Positions 41,264 through 50,006 of a DNA stretch of 64,000 nucleotides are shown here, piece after piece. The notes below the pieces were generated by a model. It ran no database searches, was not told the origin of the DNA, and saw nothing but the letters and a program-made list of their open reading frames with translations. The first letter of the stretch is position 1, and each line of letters opens with the position of its first letter. Origin of the DNA: Gp6-AA40 sp035492455 (GTDB taxonomy: Bacteria > Acidobacteriota > Vicinamibacteria > Vicinamibacterales > UBA2999); contig DATJJE010000037.1 in NCBI GenBank assembly GCA_035492455.1, positions 1-64,000 on the forward strand, given 5' to 3'. The position numbers and the translations under genes are program-made.

Positions 41264-41869
41264 ATGCGCTACACCATGGCCGCCCTTGCCGCATTGTCGC
41301 TGTTATCGGTGCCGGTGGTGGCGCAGGCGCCTGCCGCCAAGAAGCAGGCGGCTCCGGCCGCAGCCGCGCAGAAATCTCCAGGAGCAGGCCCCGTCTTCGT
41401 CGTTGAAACCATGAAGGGCACGTTCGAGGTCGAAACGTACCCGAACGAAGCCCCGAAAACGGTCGATCACATCCTCGCCCTGATTAAGCGGAACTTCTAC
41501 AACGGTCAGCGCATCCTTCGCATTGTTCCTGGTCAACTCGTTCAGTTCGGCGATCCGCAGACGCGCGACATGACCAGGCAGGCGTGGTGGGGACGGGGGT
41601 TCGACGCGGGCAGCGGTCACTCGATCGGCGTTGCGGAATTCAGCAAGAAGCGGCTGCACAAAATTGGCTCGGTGTCGATGGCGCACCCGGGCGATGCGAA
41701 AGAAGCAGACAGCCAGATGTTCATCTCGCTGTCGGCGCAGCCGAAGTGGAACGGTCAGTACACCGTATTCGGTCAGGTGATTTCCGGAATGGACGTCGTC
41801 CGCAAGCTCGCGGTCACCGACCGGATCATTCGAGTAACTTTGCGACCGGAACCCGGCGCGACGAAATAA
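41264..41869 (+). CDS. Exported cyclophilin-type peptidyl-prolyl isomerase
   Basis: A 201-residue PPIase. A signal peptide (about residues 6-21, ends VVAQAP) is followed by an Ala/Lys/Pro linker and the cyclophilin barrel: VETMKGTFEVETYPNEAPKT, NFYNGQRILRIVPGQLVQFG, SVSMAHPGDAKEADSQMFIS and QYTVFGQVISGMDVV. It assists protein folding outside the cytoplasm. ATG at 41264 sits 6 nt after GAGGAG; an ATG two codons earlier overlaps nth. The 3' end overlaps the convergent DUF72 gene by 44 nt. Confidence 0.92.
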   Translation: MRYTMAALAALSLLSVPVVAQAPAAKKQAAPAAAAQKSPGAGPVFVVETMKGTFEVETYPNEAPKTVDHILALIKRNFYNGQRILRIVPGQLVQFGDPQTRDMTRQAWWGRGFDAGSGHSIGVAEFSKKRLHKIGSVSMAHPGDAKEADSQMFISLSAQPKWNGQYTVFGQVISGMDVVRKLAVTDRIIRVTLRPEPGATK

Positions 41870-42806
41870 TCGACGCAAGCTCCGGGTATTTCTCGGTCAA
41901 CGGTTCGGGGTACTCGCCCTCGATTGCCTGTCCGAGCTGCGCCTTCAGCATCACCGCATTGACAACCGACTTCGAGGAGAAGTGGTTGTTCGTATAGAGA
42001 TACGATTTCTTCACGAGCTCCTTTGCGGCATTTGCGGTCTCCGAGAATTCCTGAAGCTCCTGTGCGGAATAGAGGTAGTTGTACCGGTCCTCGCTCTTAT
42101 CGTGCTTCCACCACTGCGCGGCGTTGCGGCCGTGCAGGCGCATGTAATAAAAGCTCGTCACGTTCGGCAGGTAATTCTGCCGAATCGAGAAGCGGAACTT
42201 AGGCTCGTCGATCTGTACCCAGGCGGCGCCGAACGAGTTGAGCAGTGAGAGCGTTTCGCCGATCGCGTCGCTCCAGCTCCTGTGCCGCAGCTCCACGGCG
42301 ATCGGATATTCAGAGAACGCGCGCAGCAGGTGGGCAAGATATTCGCGCGATGGCGGTGTGTCCTTGAAGGCGGGAGGAAACTGGGCGAGCAGTGCTCCGA
42401 GCTTGCCCGCGTCGGCCAGCGGATCGACGCCGCTCTTGAATTCGTCGATATCGGACTGCGTGACGTCGGCGAGCAAATCCAGGAGCGTGCCTTCCGATCC
42501 CGGCGCCCTCTTCAGGGCGGCCTCACGGAACATCGTCGGATGCGTGAACTTCTGATACAGCTTCAGCGAGAAGTCGAAGTTTGCCGGCGTGCGTGCCGCC
42601 CACCCGCTCGTGACCTGCGCGCGCGGCTGACCGTAGAAGGTGCTGTTCACCTCGACCGTATCGAAGTGTTCGGCGTAGAAACGCAGCTCGTCGAAATGGT
42701 CGGTTCCGGCGCGCTTCGAACGTGTCTTCGGGTAAAAGAGCCCGTTCCAGGTCCCTTTTCCCGACGGGTAGTTCCAGCCCGAAGTGCCGACACGTACGTC
42801 GCCCAT
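41826..42806 (-). CDS. DUF72 family TIM-barrel protein
   Basis: A 326-residue protein. It begins VRVGTSGWNYPSGKGTWNG and contains EHFDTVEVNSTFYGQP, LLAQFPPAFKD, IAVELRHRSW and TSFYYMRLHGRN, which define DUF72 (YecE-like). The fold is a TIM barrel, and the biochemical role is not established. It is divergent from queE, and the queE region's alternative GTG start would lie inside this gene. Confidence 0.92.
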   Translation of the reverse strand: MGDVRVGTSGWNYPSGKGTWNGLFYPKTRSKRAGTDHFDELRFYAEHFDTVEVNSTFYGQPRAQVTSGWAARTPANFDFSLKLYQKFTHPTMFREAALKRAPGSEGTLLDLLADVTQSDIDEFKSGVDPLADAGKLGALLAQFPPAFKDTPPSREYLAHLLRAFSEYPIAVELRHRSWSDAIGETLSLLNSFGAAWVQIDEPKFRFSIRQNYLPNVTSFYYMRLHGRNAAQWWKHDKSEDRYNYLYSAQELQEFSETANAAKELVKKSYLYTNNHFSSKSVVNAVMLKAQLGQAIEGEYPEPLTEKYPELASIISSRRVPVAKLLE

Positions 42807-42815
42807 TCCTTACCG

Positions 42816-42821
42816 GATAAT
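42816..42821 (+). promoter_or_regulatory. Candidate -10 box for a leaderless queE message
   Basis: gataat (five of six matches to TATAAT) ends 7 nt before the TTG that begins the conserved QueE N terminus. This spacing is expected for leaderless transcripts. The call rests on a single motif. Confidence 0.3.
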
Positions 42822-42828
42822 AAGAGGA

Positions 42829-43470
42829 TTGCTCACCGTTAACGAGATCTTCCATTCGGTCCAGGGCGAGTCGAGCTTTGCCGGCAGGCCTTGTGTCTTC
42901 GTGCGCCTCACCGCATGCGATCTGCGCTGCTTCTGGTGCGACACCCCGTATGCGTTTCATGAGGGAAGCAAGCAGGAGCTCGACAAGGTGCTGGATGCGG
43001 TGGAGAAGTTCGACTGTCCGCTCGTTGAAGTAACGGGCGGCGAGCCCCTCCTGCAGGAGGATGTCTATCCGCTGATGCAGGGACTAATCGATCGCGGGCG
43101 TACCGTCCTTCTGGAGACGGGAGGCCATCGCAGCACGGCGCGCGTTCCGCACGCCGTCATCACGATCCTTGACGTCAAGTGTCCCGGCAGCGGCGAGTCG
43201 GCGAAGAACGATTGGTCCAACCTTGAACGGCTGCGTGTGCATGACGAGGTGAAGTTCGTCATCAAGGATCGCGGCGACTACGAATACGCGCGTGACGTCA
43301 TCGCTCGACACCAGCTGGTATCGCGTGTCGCGGCGATTCATGTGTCGCCCGTACACGGCGTGATGCATCCGCGCATCCTGTCCGAATGGGTGCTTGCGGA
43401 CAAGCTGCCGGTGCGCGTGCAGCTGCAGCTTCACAAATACATCTGGGATCCAGCGACGCGTGGCGTCTGA
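42829..43470 (+). CDS. queE: 7-carboxy-7-deazaguanine synthase
   Basis: A 213-residue radical SAM enzyme that rearranges 6-carboxy-tetrahydropterin to CDG in queuosine biosynthesis. It begins LLTVNEIFHSVQGESSFAG, with the cluster motif C-x3-C-x2-C in CDLRCFWCDTPYAFHEG and the SAM-binding VTGGEPLLQED. TTG at 42829 fits the family N terminus; a GTG at 42784 would add 15 unconserved residues that overlap DUF72 on the other strand. It overlaps queC by 11 nt. Confidence 0.93.
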   Translation: MLTVNEIFHSVQGESSFAGRPCVFVRLTACDLRCFWCDTPYAFHEGSKQELDKVLDAVEKFDCPLVEVTGGEPLLQEDVYPLMQGLIDRGRTVLLETGGHRSTARVPHAVITILDVKCPGSGESAKNDWSNLERLRVHDEVKFVIKDRGDYEYARDVIARHQLVSRVAAIHVSPVHGVMHPRILSEWVLADKLPVRVQLQLHKYIWDPATRGV

Positions 43471-44161
43471 CGCCGTCGTTCTCCTCAGCGGAGGCCTCGA
43501 CTCCTACACGGCGGCGGCCATTGCGCGCGAGGAAGGATTCCGCCTGTTTGCTCTCACGGTCCGTTACGGTCAACGTCACTCGCGTGAAATCGAGGCGGCA
43601 CGTGCGGTGGCGCGGTGGCTGGGCGTTGCACGCCACGTCGAGCTCGACGTCGATCTGTCGGCCTTCGGGGGGTCGTCGCTCACAAGCGATATTCCCGTCC
43701 CGAAAGATCGTCCGATTACCGTCACCGGCACGACCGCGCTCGCCGCAAACGAGATTCCCTCGACATATGTGCCAGCGCGTAACACAGTCTTCTTGTCCCT
43801 GGCGCTCGGCTGGGCCGAGGTCCTTGACGCCAGCGACATCTTCATTGGCGTGAACGCGCTCGATTACTCGGGGTATCCGGACTGTCGCCCCGAATACATA
43901 GCCGCTTTCGAGCGCCTAGCGTCGCTCGCGACCGCCAAAGGTGTGAAGGGAGGCGCATTCCGCATTCATGCGCCGCTGCAGATGCTGACGAAAGCGCAGA
44001 TCATTCGCAAGGGTCTTGCGCTCGGCCTCGATTACGGGCTGACGCACAGCTGCTACGATCCCGATGCGCAGGGCCGTCCCTGCGGACGCTGCGACAGCTG
44101 CACACTCCGTGCGGCCGGGTTCGCCCAGGCAGGTGTCGCCGACCCAGTACTCGGCCGATAA
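43460..44161 (+). CDS. queC: 7-cyano-7-deazaguanine synthase
   Basis: A 233-residue ATP-dependent enzyme making preQ0 from CDG and ammonia. The PP-loop is VVLLSGGLDSYTAAA, and other blocks are LTVRYGQRHSREIEAA, STYVPARNTVFLSLALGWAE and IGVNALDYSGYPDCRPEYI. The zinc site uses Cys residues in HSCYDP and CGRCDSC. The start is GTG at 43460, inside the end of queE. With queE and queA this accounts for part of the queuosine pathway; queD and tgt are not in the window. Confidence 0.95.
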   Translation: MASDAVVLLSGGLDSYTAAAIAREEGFRLFALTVRYGQRHSREIEAARAVARWLGVARHVELDVDLSAFGGSSLTSDIPVPKDRPITVTGTTALAANEIPSTYVPARNTVFLSLALGWAEVLDASDIFIGVNALDYSGYPDCRPEYIAAFERLASLATAKGVKGGAFRIHAPLQMLTKAQIIRKGLALGLDYGLTHSCYDPDAQGRPCGRCDSCTLRAAGFAQAGVADPVLGR

Positions 44162-44173
44162 GGTAAGCAAAAA

Positions 44174-45988
44174 ATGCGGTCGTTCTGGTCCTTGTCGCTT
44201 CAGCGCCAGCTGGGGATTGCTATTGGCCTCCTGCTTGTCCCGGTCGTCGCAGCGGCTATCTGGTCGGGCACGACCACCTTGAGCGAGCGTGCCACGGAGC
44301 TTGGGGACCAGACGCGCGTTGTCGCCTACACCACCGCCGCCTACATCGATCGCGAGCTCTCCTACCTCGATGGCACGGGTGCCAATCTCGCGGCCAATCG
44401 CGACGTGCAGACGCTCGACCACTCATCCGAGGATCTGCTGCGCCGAATCACCGCCGGGCACCAGATGATCGGGTGCATCGACCTCGTCGAGCGGTCGGGC
44501 GATGTCCTGGTACGCGCGACGATGCCTTCGGGATTCGAACCGGAGATTCCATCCCACGATTGGGCCGACGAGGTATTCCGCACCGGGACACGCTTCGTCT
44601 CGCCGCTTTACCTCGCGCCGTCCGGCGTCAGATACGTGGTGCTCGGCTACCCGGTTCGCGACGGCAATCACCAGGTCGTTGCTGCGCTCGGGTTCTTCGT
44701 CGATCTGAAAACGATCCAGGAGTCTCTCAGGGCCATTCCTGTTCCTGATGGCTCCCTCATCACGGTTGCCGATCGCAACGGTCGCATTCTGGCGAGAAGC
44801 CAGGAAGCCGACCGGTACGTCGGGCAGCTATTGCCAGCGGAGTTCCGTTCGGCGGGTGTTGTGCGCCCGGCGGCGGAACGTACGGGTATTGACGGCGTTC
44901 GCCGGATGTACGCCGAAGCGCGTGTGGAAGGAGGGCCGTGGCTCGTAACCGTCGGCATGCCGATGCAGCTGGCGACGAATCGAGCGGCATCGCTCTGGGC
45001 GCGTAGCTTCGCCATTCTGGCCTTCGGTCTGATCGGCTGGTTGATCGTCGCATTTGGTTTGTCGCGGCGCCTCGCTAACTCGCTGACGCACCTCGAGACC
45101 GCCGCACAGCGCATTGGCGCCGGCGACTTCCGGCCTGTCGAGCGCCGGCCGATGCCGACACGTGAGTTTGCCGAACTGCAGGACGCGTTCGACCTGATGC
45201 TTCGTCGCTTCAATGACACGCGCAGCGCGCTCGACAGCCAGATGGCGGAGGAGCGCCGGATGCGCGAAGAGCTGCAGTCTCTGCAACGACAAGTTATCCG
45301 GCAGGAACGTCTGGCCGCGGTCGGACAATTGGTCTCGGGCGTCGCGCACGAAATCAACAATCCGCTGCAGGCCATCCTTGGGTTCGCCGAGCTTCTGCAG
45401 ATGCAGGCGGACGTCCCGGATTCGGTGAAGGGCGACCTGCGCCTCATTCAGAAGGAAAGCGCGCGCGCCTGCAACATCATCCGCAATCTGGCGCTGTTCG
45501 CGCGCCAGCAGCCGGGCGAAGCCGCGCCGATTCGCCTGACGGAAGTCATCGTTTCCGTCGCCGAGCTGCGCCAGCGGCGGCTCGAGTCGGAGCAGATCGA
45601 GCTTTGTCTGGAAGACCGGTCCGTTCAGTTCGTTTCCGCGGTGGTCACGGAGCTTCAGCAGGTGCTTCTGAACTTCGTCGTAAACGCAGAGCAGGCAATC
45701 CTGACGTCAGGCCGTCTTCCCGGACGGATCACGATCAGATCGCGCGACCTCGACGGTCGCGTGCTGCTGGAAGTTGAAGACACCGGCCCCGGCATTCCTG
45801 GAGACAACGAAGCCAAACTGTTCCAGCCGTTCTTCACGACCAAGCCGGTCGGTCAGGGGACCGGCCTCGGTCTGTCGATCAGCTACGGCATTGTCGATTC
45901 GCTCGGCGGCCGCATCGGCTATCGCAGCGCGCCCGCCGGCGGCGCCATCTTCTACTTCGATCTGCCCGCCTCTACCGAGACGGCGTGA
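44174..45988 (+). CDS. Membrane sensor histidine kinase (Cache-HAMP-HisKA-HATPase)
   Basis: A 604-residue sensor. Two membrane helices (about residues 12-31 and 276-297) flank a large extracytoplasmic Cache-like sensing domain. HAMP follows at about 298-350, a coiled coil with ERRMREELQSLQRQVIRQER at about 355-380, then the phospho-acceptor His in SGVAHEINNPLQAILGF. The HATPase N box is LLNFVVNAEQAIL, and G boxes are DTGPGIPGD and GQGTGLGLSISYG. No response-regulator gene is adjacent; the REC-PilZ protein at 60 kb is a distant candidate only. The signal is unknown. Confidence 0.9.
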   Translation: MRSFWSLSLQRQLGIAIGLLLVPVVAAAIWSGTTTLSERATELGDQTRVVAYTTAAYIDRELSYLDGTGANLAANRDVQTLDHSSEDLLRRITAGHQMIGCIDLVERSGDVLVRATMPSGFEPEIPSHDWADEVFRTGTRFVSPLYLAPSGVRYVVLGYPVRDGNHQVVAALGFFVDLKTIQESLRAIPVPDGSLITVADRNGRILARSQEADRYVGQLLPAEFRSAGVVRPAAERTGIDGVRRMYAEARVEGGPWLVTVGMPMQLATNRAASLWARSFAILAFGLIGWLIVAFGLSRRLANSLTHLETAAQRIGAGDFRPVERRPMPTREFAELQDAFDLMLRRFNDTRSALDSQMAEERRMREELQSLQRQVIRQERLAAVGQLVSGVAHEINNPLQAILGFAELLQMQADVPDSVKGDLRLIQKESARACNIIRNLALFARQQPGEAAPIRLTEVIVSVAELRQRRLESEQIELCLEDRSVQFVSAVVTELQQVLLNFVVNAEQAILTSGRLPGRITIRSRDLDGRVLLEVEDTGPGIPGDNEAKLFQPFFTTKPVGQGTGLGLSISYGIVDSLGGRIGYRSAPAGGAIFYFDLPASTETA

Positions 45989-47184
45989 CCTCCAGGATTT
46001 ACTACACCGATCCGTACTGCCGCCGTTTCGAAGGTGTCGTCGTGAGAGCGTTCGAGCATGACGGCCGGCCCGCGGCGGTTCTCGACCGCACCGCCTTCTA
46101 TCCCACATCCGGCGGCCAGCCGTTCGATGTTGGCACTCTCATCGAGCAGGGCGGATCCAACGAGCAGCGCGGAACCTTGGGGTCCGCGGTTCAAGTCATT
46201 GACACAATCGACCAGGACGAGGACGTCTTTCACGTGCTGAGCGCGCCTCTCACAGTCGGAGCGAGGGTTCTTGGCGATGTTGACTGGGTGCGGCGTTTCG
46301 ACCACATGCAGCAGCACACCGGCCAACACATTCTCTCTGCCGCGTTCGATCGCCTCTTTGCAAACCGCACGGTCAGCTTTCACATCGGCGCGGACGTTTC
46401 GACGGTCGATTTGCAGAAGGAGATGTCGTGGGAGCAAATCGCTCGCGCCGAGGACGAGGCCAACCGCATCGTCTCGGAAAACCGCGAGGTGGCCATTCGC
46501 TTCGTCTCCTCAGATGAAGCGGCCACGCTGCCACTGCGAAAGGAGCCGGCCCGCGCCGGCGTGCTGCGTCTGATCGACATCAAGGATTGCGACCTCTCGG
46601 CGTGCGGCGGAACTCACGTCGCTCGTACCGGCGCGATTGGCGCCATCATTGTTCCGGCAATCGAGAGATTCAAGGGCGGTGTCCGTGTCACGTTTGCGTG
46701 CGGCGGCCGCGCGGTACGTGTGTTTCGCTCGCTCCGCGAGTCGGTTGCCGCCAGTGTGCGCGCGCTCTCGGTCCATCCGCAGGAGCTTCCGGCCGCCGTA
46801 GAGCGGATGCAGGCCGAGGCGAAGGAGCTGCGGCGCTCGATGAAGAAGCTTCAGGAGTCGTTGGCGGCTCACGAGGCCGCCCGCCTCGCCGCGCCGGTCG
46901 TTATCGAGGCGATCGACGGGTGGGACGCGAATGGACTGAAGGTGATTGCGACGGAGATCACGTCGCGCACGAGCGCCGTCGTCGCGCTTTTCTCGAGCTC
47001 TCCTCCGTTCGCCGCGGTAGTCGCCCGCTCACCGGATCGGACGGTGGACGCAAGCGCCGCGCTGCGCGCACTGACCCAGCGTTTTGGGGGTCGCGGCGGC
47101 GGCAAACCTGACCTCGCGCAGGGCGGTGGACTTTTCGGCAATTTGGAGGAAATTCTTTCAGCCGCCCGTGAGTTGCTGCGGTAG
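45985..47184 (+). CDS. AlaX-type alanyl-tRNA editing protein (long, DHHA1-containing)
   Basis: A 399-residue protein related to the AlaRS editing half. The zinc-site motifs are HMQQHTGQHILSAA and SACGGTHVARTGAIG. A coiled segment (ERMQAEAKELRRSMKKLQES) and a C-terminal DHHA1 domain with a Gly-rich loop (FGGRGGGKPDLAQGGG) follow. Such proteins hydrolyse Ser- or Gly-mischarged tRNA-Ala in trans. GTG at 45985 overlaps the kinase stop (GTGA), a coupling with no evident functional logic. Confidence 0.9.
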   Translation: MTSRIYYTDPYCRRFEGVVVRAFEHDGRPAAVLDRTAFYPTSGGQPFDVGTLIEQGGSNEQRGTLGSAVQVIDTIDQDEDVFHVLSAPLTVGARVLGDVDWVRRFDHMQQHTGQHILSAAFDRLFANRTVSFHIGADVSTVDLQKEMSWEQIARAEDEANRIVSENREVAIRFVSSDEAATLPLRKEPARAGVLRLIDIKDCDLSACGGTHVARTGAIGAIIVPAIERFKGGVRVTFACGGRAVRVFRSLRESVAASVRALSVHPQELPAAVERMQAEAKELRRSMKKLQESLAAHEAARLAAPVVIEAIDGWDANGLKVIATEITSRTSAVVALFSSSPPFAAVVARSPDRTVDASAALRALTQRFGGRGGGKPDLAQGGGLFGNLEEILSAARELLR

Positions 47185-47243
47185 CACCTGCACAGATCCG
47201 CACTGAGGCCGGTCCCGTGTTCGACCGATAAAGTGTGCGAACT

Positions 47244-49415
47244 ATGAACCTGGTGCTCGCCATCGAGCCGGATGCCTCCCAGGCCGATCGGCTCACCACC
47301 CTCGTGCGGACACTCGGCGCCAATCTGCAACTCGTCGCGTCGTCAAACTCCGCGATCGTGGCGATGAATCAGCGCGTGCCCGATGTCGTTCTTCTCGGGC
47401 GCACATTGTCCGCGGAGCATCGGACCGCAGCTGTTACCCAACTGCGTTCGCTGATTACTGACAGCGCGAAGATCCGTATCCTCGACACTCCCGACCTGAA
47501 GGAGCCGTTGGTTGCGGAGGCGTTCGGCAGAAAAATTGGTGTCTCGCTCGCCGCAGTCGACTACGTCCAGCAACAGTCGGCCGCGAGCACGGTCGATCAG
47601 GAATGGAACTCTGTCGCGATCGACGCACCGGCGCAGATCGAAGAGCTTCACGCAGCCGACGAAGACCTGATCGAAGCTGAAGTCGAAGTTCGGTTGAAAG
47701 GCGAACTCGCACGGCTACAGGCCGAAGCCGCCCAGCAGCAGGCGCGTGAGCTGGCGCGTGTGGAAGCCGAAGCCGCCGACCGGCACGCGCGCGAAATCGC
47801 GCGTGTTGAAGCCGAAGCCGTCCGGCAGCGCACCCTCGAGCTGGCAAAACTCGAACAGGACAACGCGATGAAGCGCGACTCCGCTGTCGCGGACGCAGAG
47901 GCACGGGCGGCCGCCGAGGGCGCCGCGCGCGCAGCGCTGGCGGCGGAGCTTGAACGTGTCCGGCGCGAAAGCGAAGCGCAGCTCGCCGCGGAAGTACAGC
48001 GCATTCGCAACGAAGGGGAACAGGCGCTCGCCACGCAACGCGACCTCGCGCAGGCGCAGGCGGAACGCGATCGCGAAGAGCGGATTGCGCGCGCGCGTGC
48101 CGAGACTGACGCGGCGAAGGCCGCCGCAGAAGCCTCCAAGGCTGCCGCAATCGAAGAAGCGCGGCGCGTAGTTGAAGAAGCGGCGGCGCGCGCGCAGATG
48201 GCGGAGGACGAAGTCGAGCGCGTCCGCGCCGAAGCGAACGCGCAGCTGAAGGCGGCTGTCGCCAAGGCGCGCGAGGAAAGCGAGGCACGGCTGCAGGAAG
48301 AAGTCACGCGCGCACAACGTGAGACCGAGGCGCGACTCGAGGCGCAGCTGGCCAGCGTCATCGGCGAGGCAGAACAGTTCCGCCACGCGCACCGCGAAAT
48401 CTCGGAGGACGCTGCGAAGATACGCGAGGATGCCGCTCGAGCCGCGCGTGTGGCGGCGGAGACGCGCCTCGCGGCCGAAACCGCGCGCATCCGCGCCGAG
48501 GCCAACGAACGCCTCAAGGCCGAAATCGCACGGCTGCGGGCCGAAGCGGCGCGCGCGCAGAACGTCAAGGTCGACGACATCCCGATGTTCGCGTCGAGCA
48601 GAGATTCTGGCAGCTCCGCCCTCGTGGCAGCCGCTCGCCAGGCGCTGACGGGGATCCGCTGGGACTATGTAGCCACCGCCGCCCTCATCATCTTCGTCGT
48701 CGTTGCTGGCGCCCTCTACTTGCCGCGTGCCGTGCGCACTGCGGCGCACACCTCCTCAACACTGGTGGGCACCGCAGGCCAGGCGGCCAAGGCCGCCGCC
48801 AAGGAAGCAGCCGCTGTCGCCCCTGTCGTGACTCGTCGCGCGCTTAACGCCGCCGAGCGCGCCATCCCGCGCTCCGCCGCTGGCAAGGCCGACGCGGATC
48901 AGCCCCCGCCCGAGCAAAATGACACCGCTGCTGACGTCAGCGACTCTGGACGGGGCTTCATGACCGTCTACTCGCGTATCCCGATGCAGGTGTATGTCGA
49001 TGGTAAACGCGTGGGCGCGTCGGACGACGGTCAGCTGATGCTGTCAAACGGGACGCATCGCGTCGAGCTGGTCAACGACCATTTCCATTACCGCTCGTCG
49101 ACTTCGATAACGATTACGCCGGGGCGCGTGCAGCCGTACAACGTGACGCTGCCGACGGCGCAGGTGCAGGTGACCACGACCCCCGGCGCGGAGGTGTTTG
49201 TCGAGGGCGAGCGCGTCGGCGTCGCTCCGCTTGACGCGATTGCGGTGCCGATCGGCACCCGCGAGATCGCGGCCCGTGACGCCAATGGCGAAAAGCGCCA
49301 GGTGGTCGAGGTGAAGTACGGCGACACGCTGGAGCTGTCGCTCATTCCGCAGGCGGACGGCGATCAGAACGCGCCAGCCGTCCCCCGTCTGGCGCCGCTG
49401 TCGAGATCCCGGTAA
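47244..49415 (+). CDS. Pseudo-receiver / long coiled-coil / PEGA-domain membrane protein
   Basis: A 723-residue modular protein. Residues 1-110 look like a degenerate receiver fold (NLVLAIEPDASQADRLTTLV) that lacks a clear phospho-acceptor site. Residues about 145-440 are a very long Ala/Glu/Arg coiled coil rich in ARVEAEAA- and RAEAN-type heptads. A membrane helix lies near 475-493 (VATAALIIFVVVAGALYLPR). The C terminus has two PEGA repeats (IPMQVYVDGKRVGASDDGQL and TTPGAEVFVEGERVGVAPLD). The layout suggests a cytoplasmic rod tied to a cell-surface-facing domain. Its 3' end overlaps the convergent GNAT gene by 74 nt. Confidence 0.8.
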   Translation: MNLVLAIEPDASQADRLTTLVRTLGANLQLVASSNSAIVAMNQRVPDVVLLGRTLSAEHRTAAVTQLRSLITDSAKIRILDTPDLKEPLVAEAFGRKIGVSLAAVDYVQQQSAASTVDQEWNSVAIDAPAQIEELHAADEDLIEAEVEVRLKGELARLQAEAAQQQARELARVEAEAADRHAREIARVEAEAVRQRTLELAKLEQDNAMKRDSAVADAEARAAAEGAARAALAAELERVRRESEAQLAAEVQRIRNEGEQALATQRDLAQAQAERDREERIARARAETDAAKAAAEASKAAAIEEARRVVEEAAARAQMAEDEVERVRAEANAQLKAAVAKAREESEARLQEEVTRAQRETEARLEAQLASVIGEAEQFRHAHREISEDAAKIREDAARAARVAAETRLAAETARIRAEANERLKAEIARLRAEAARAQNVKVDDIPMFASSRDSGSSALVAAARQALTGIRWDYVATAALIIFVVVAGALYLPRAVRTAAHTSSTLVGTAGQAAKAAAKEAAAVAPVVTRRALNAAERAIPRSAAGKADADQPPPEQNDTAADVSDSGRGFMTVYSRIPMQVYVDGKRVGASDDGQLMLSNGTHRVELVNDHFHYRSSTSITITPGRVQPYNVTLPTAQVQVTTTPGAEVFVEGERVGVAPLDAIAVPIGTREIAARDANGEKRQVVEVKYGDTLELSLIPQADGDQNAPAVPRLAPLSRSR

Positions 49416-50004
49416 CGTCCCGCTTCATAAACCAGTTCGCCGTGTTCAGGACCGGCTGCTTGTCGATCGTCTGAAAGCCAAACCGTTCGTAAAACCTGAC
49501 GTTCGAAGCTTTGTCGGTCTCCAGATAGCCGACTCCCTGCGCCCGGTCGACGCGCGCGCAATACTCGGTCATCAATAGCGTGCCGATGCCCGTACCCTGA
49601 AGGTGCGCATCGACAGCGACGGGTCCAAGATGCCAGTGCGGCTGCCGTAGATCGTGCTCGGCCCAGATGGCCATCCACCGGCCGACGCGCGCAAAGGCGG
49701 CGGCGCTGACCGCGGGCAGCAGCCGCGGCATCACTGTGAGCTTCTCAGCGAGCGACGGCTGGCAGTGCCCAGGAGCGATCATGCCGGCGATGCCCACGAC
49801 CGTGTTGTCGTCGAATGCGCCGAGCAATGCGCCTTTGGAGTGAATAAGCGGCAGTGCGACTGCGAACATTCGGGCGAGCCGCTGTGCGCGGAGCTCGGGG
49901 TCGTCACCGAACGCCGCAATGTGGAGGGGATTGTCTCTCATGCCGCGAGCGACGACGCCGACCGCGGATGGCAGGTCGGCATCGTTCAACTCGCGGATGT
50001 TCAA
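49342..50004 (-). CDS. GNAT family N-acetyltransferase
   Basis: A 220-residue acetyl-CoA-dependent transferase. The pyrophosphate-binding motif is HLQGTGIGTLLM, preceded by LGPVAVDA and followed by YLETDKASNVRFYERFGF, the standard GNAT core. The substrate is unknown. The last 24 codons overlap the convergent PEGA gene and are unlikely to be conserved. It is separated by 2 nt from the upstream beta-propeller gene on the same strand. Confidence 0.88.
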   Translation of the reverse strand: MNIRELNDADLPSAVGVVARGMRDNPLHIAAFGDDPELRAQRLARMFAVALPLIHSKGALLGAFDDNTVVGIAGMIAPGHCQPSLAEKLTVMPRLLPAVSAAAFARVGRWMAIWAEHDLRQPHWHLGPVAVDAHLQGTGIGTLLMTEYCARVDRAQGVGYLETDKASNVRFYERFGFQTIDKQPVLNTANWFMKRDVTGISTAAPDGGRLARSDRRPPAE

Positions 50005-50006
50005 AT

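Noticed and set aside
47648..48580. 310-codon Ser/Ala/Arg minus-strand frame
   Set aside because: It mirrors the Ala/Glu/Arg coiled coil on the plus strand. The low complexity is inherited from that gene.
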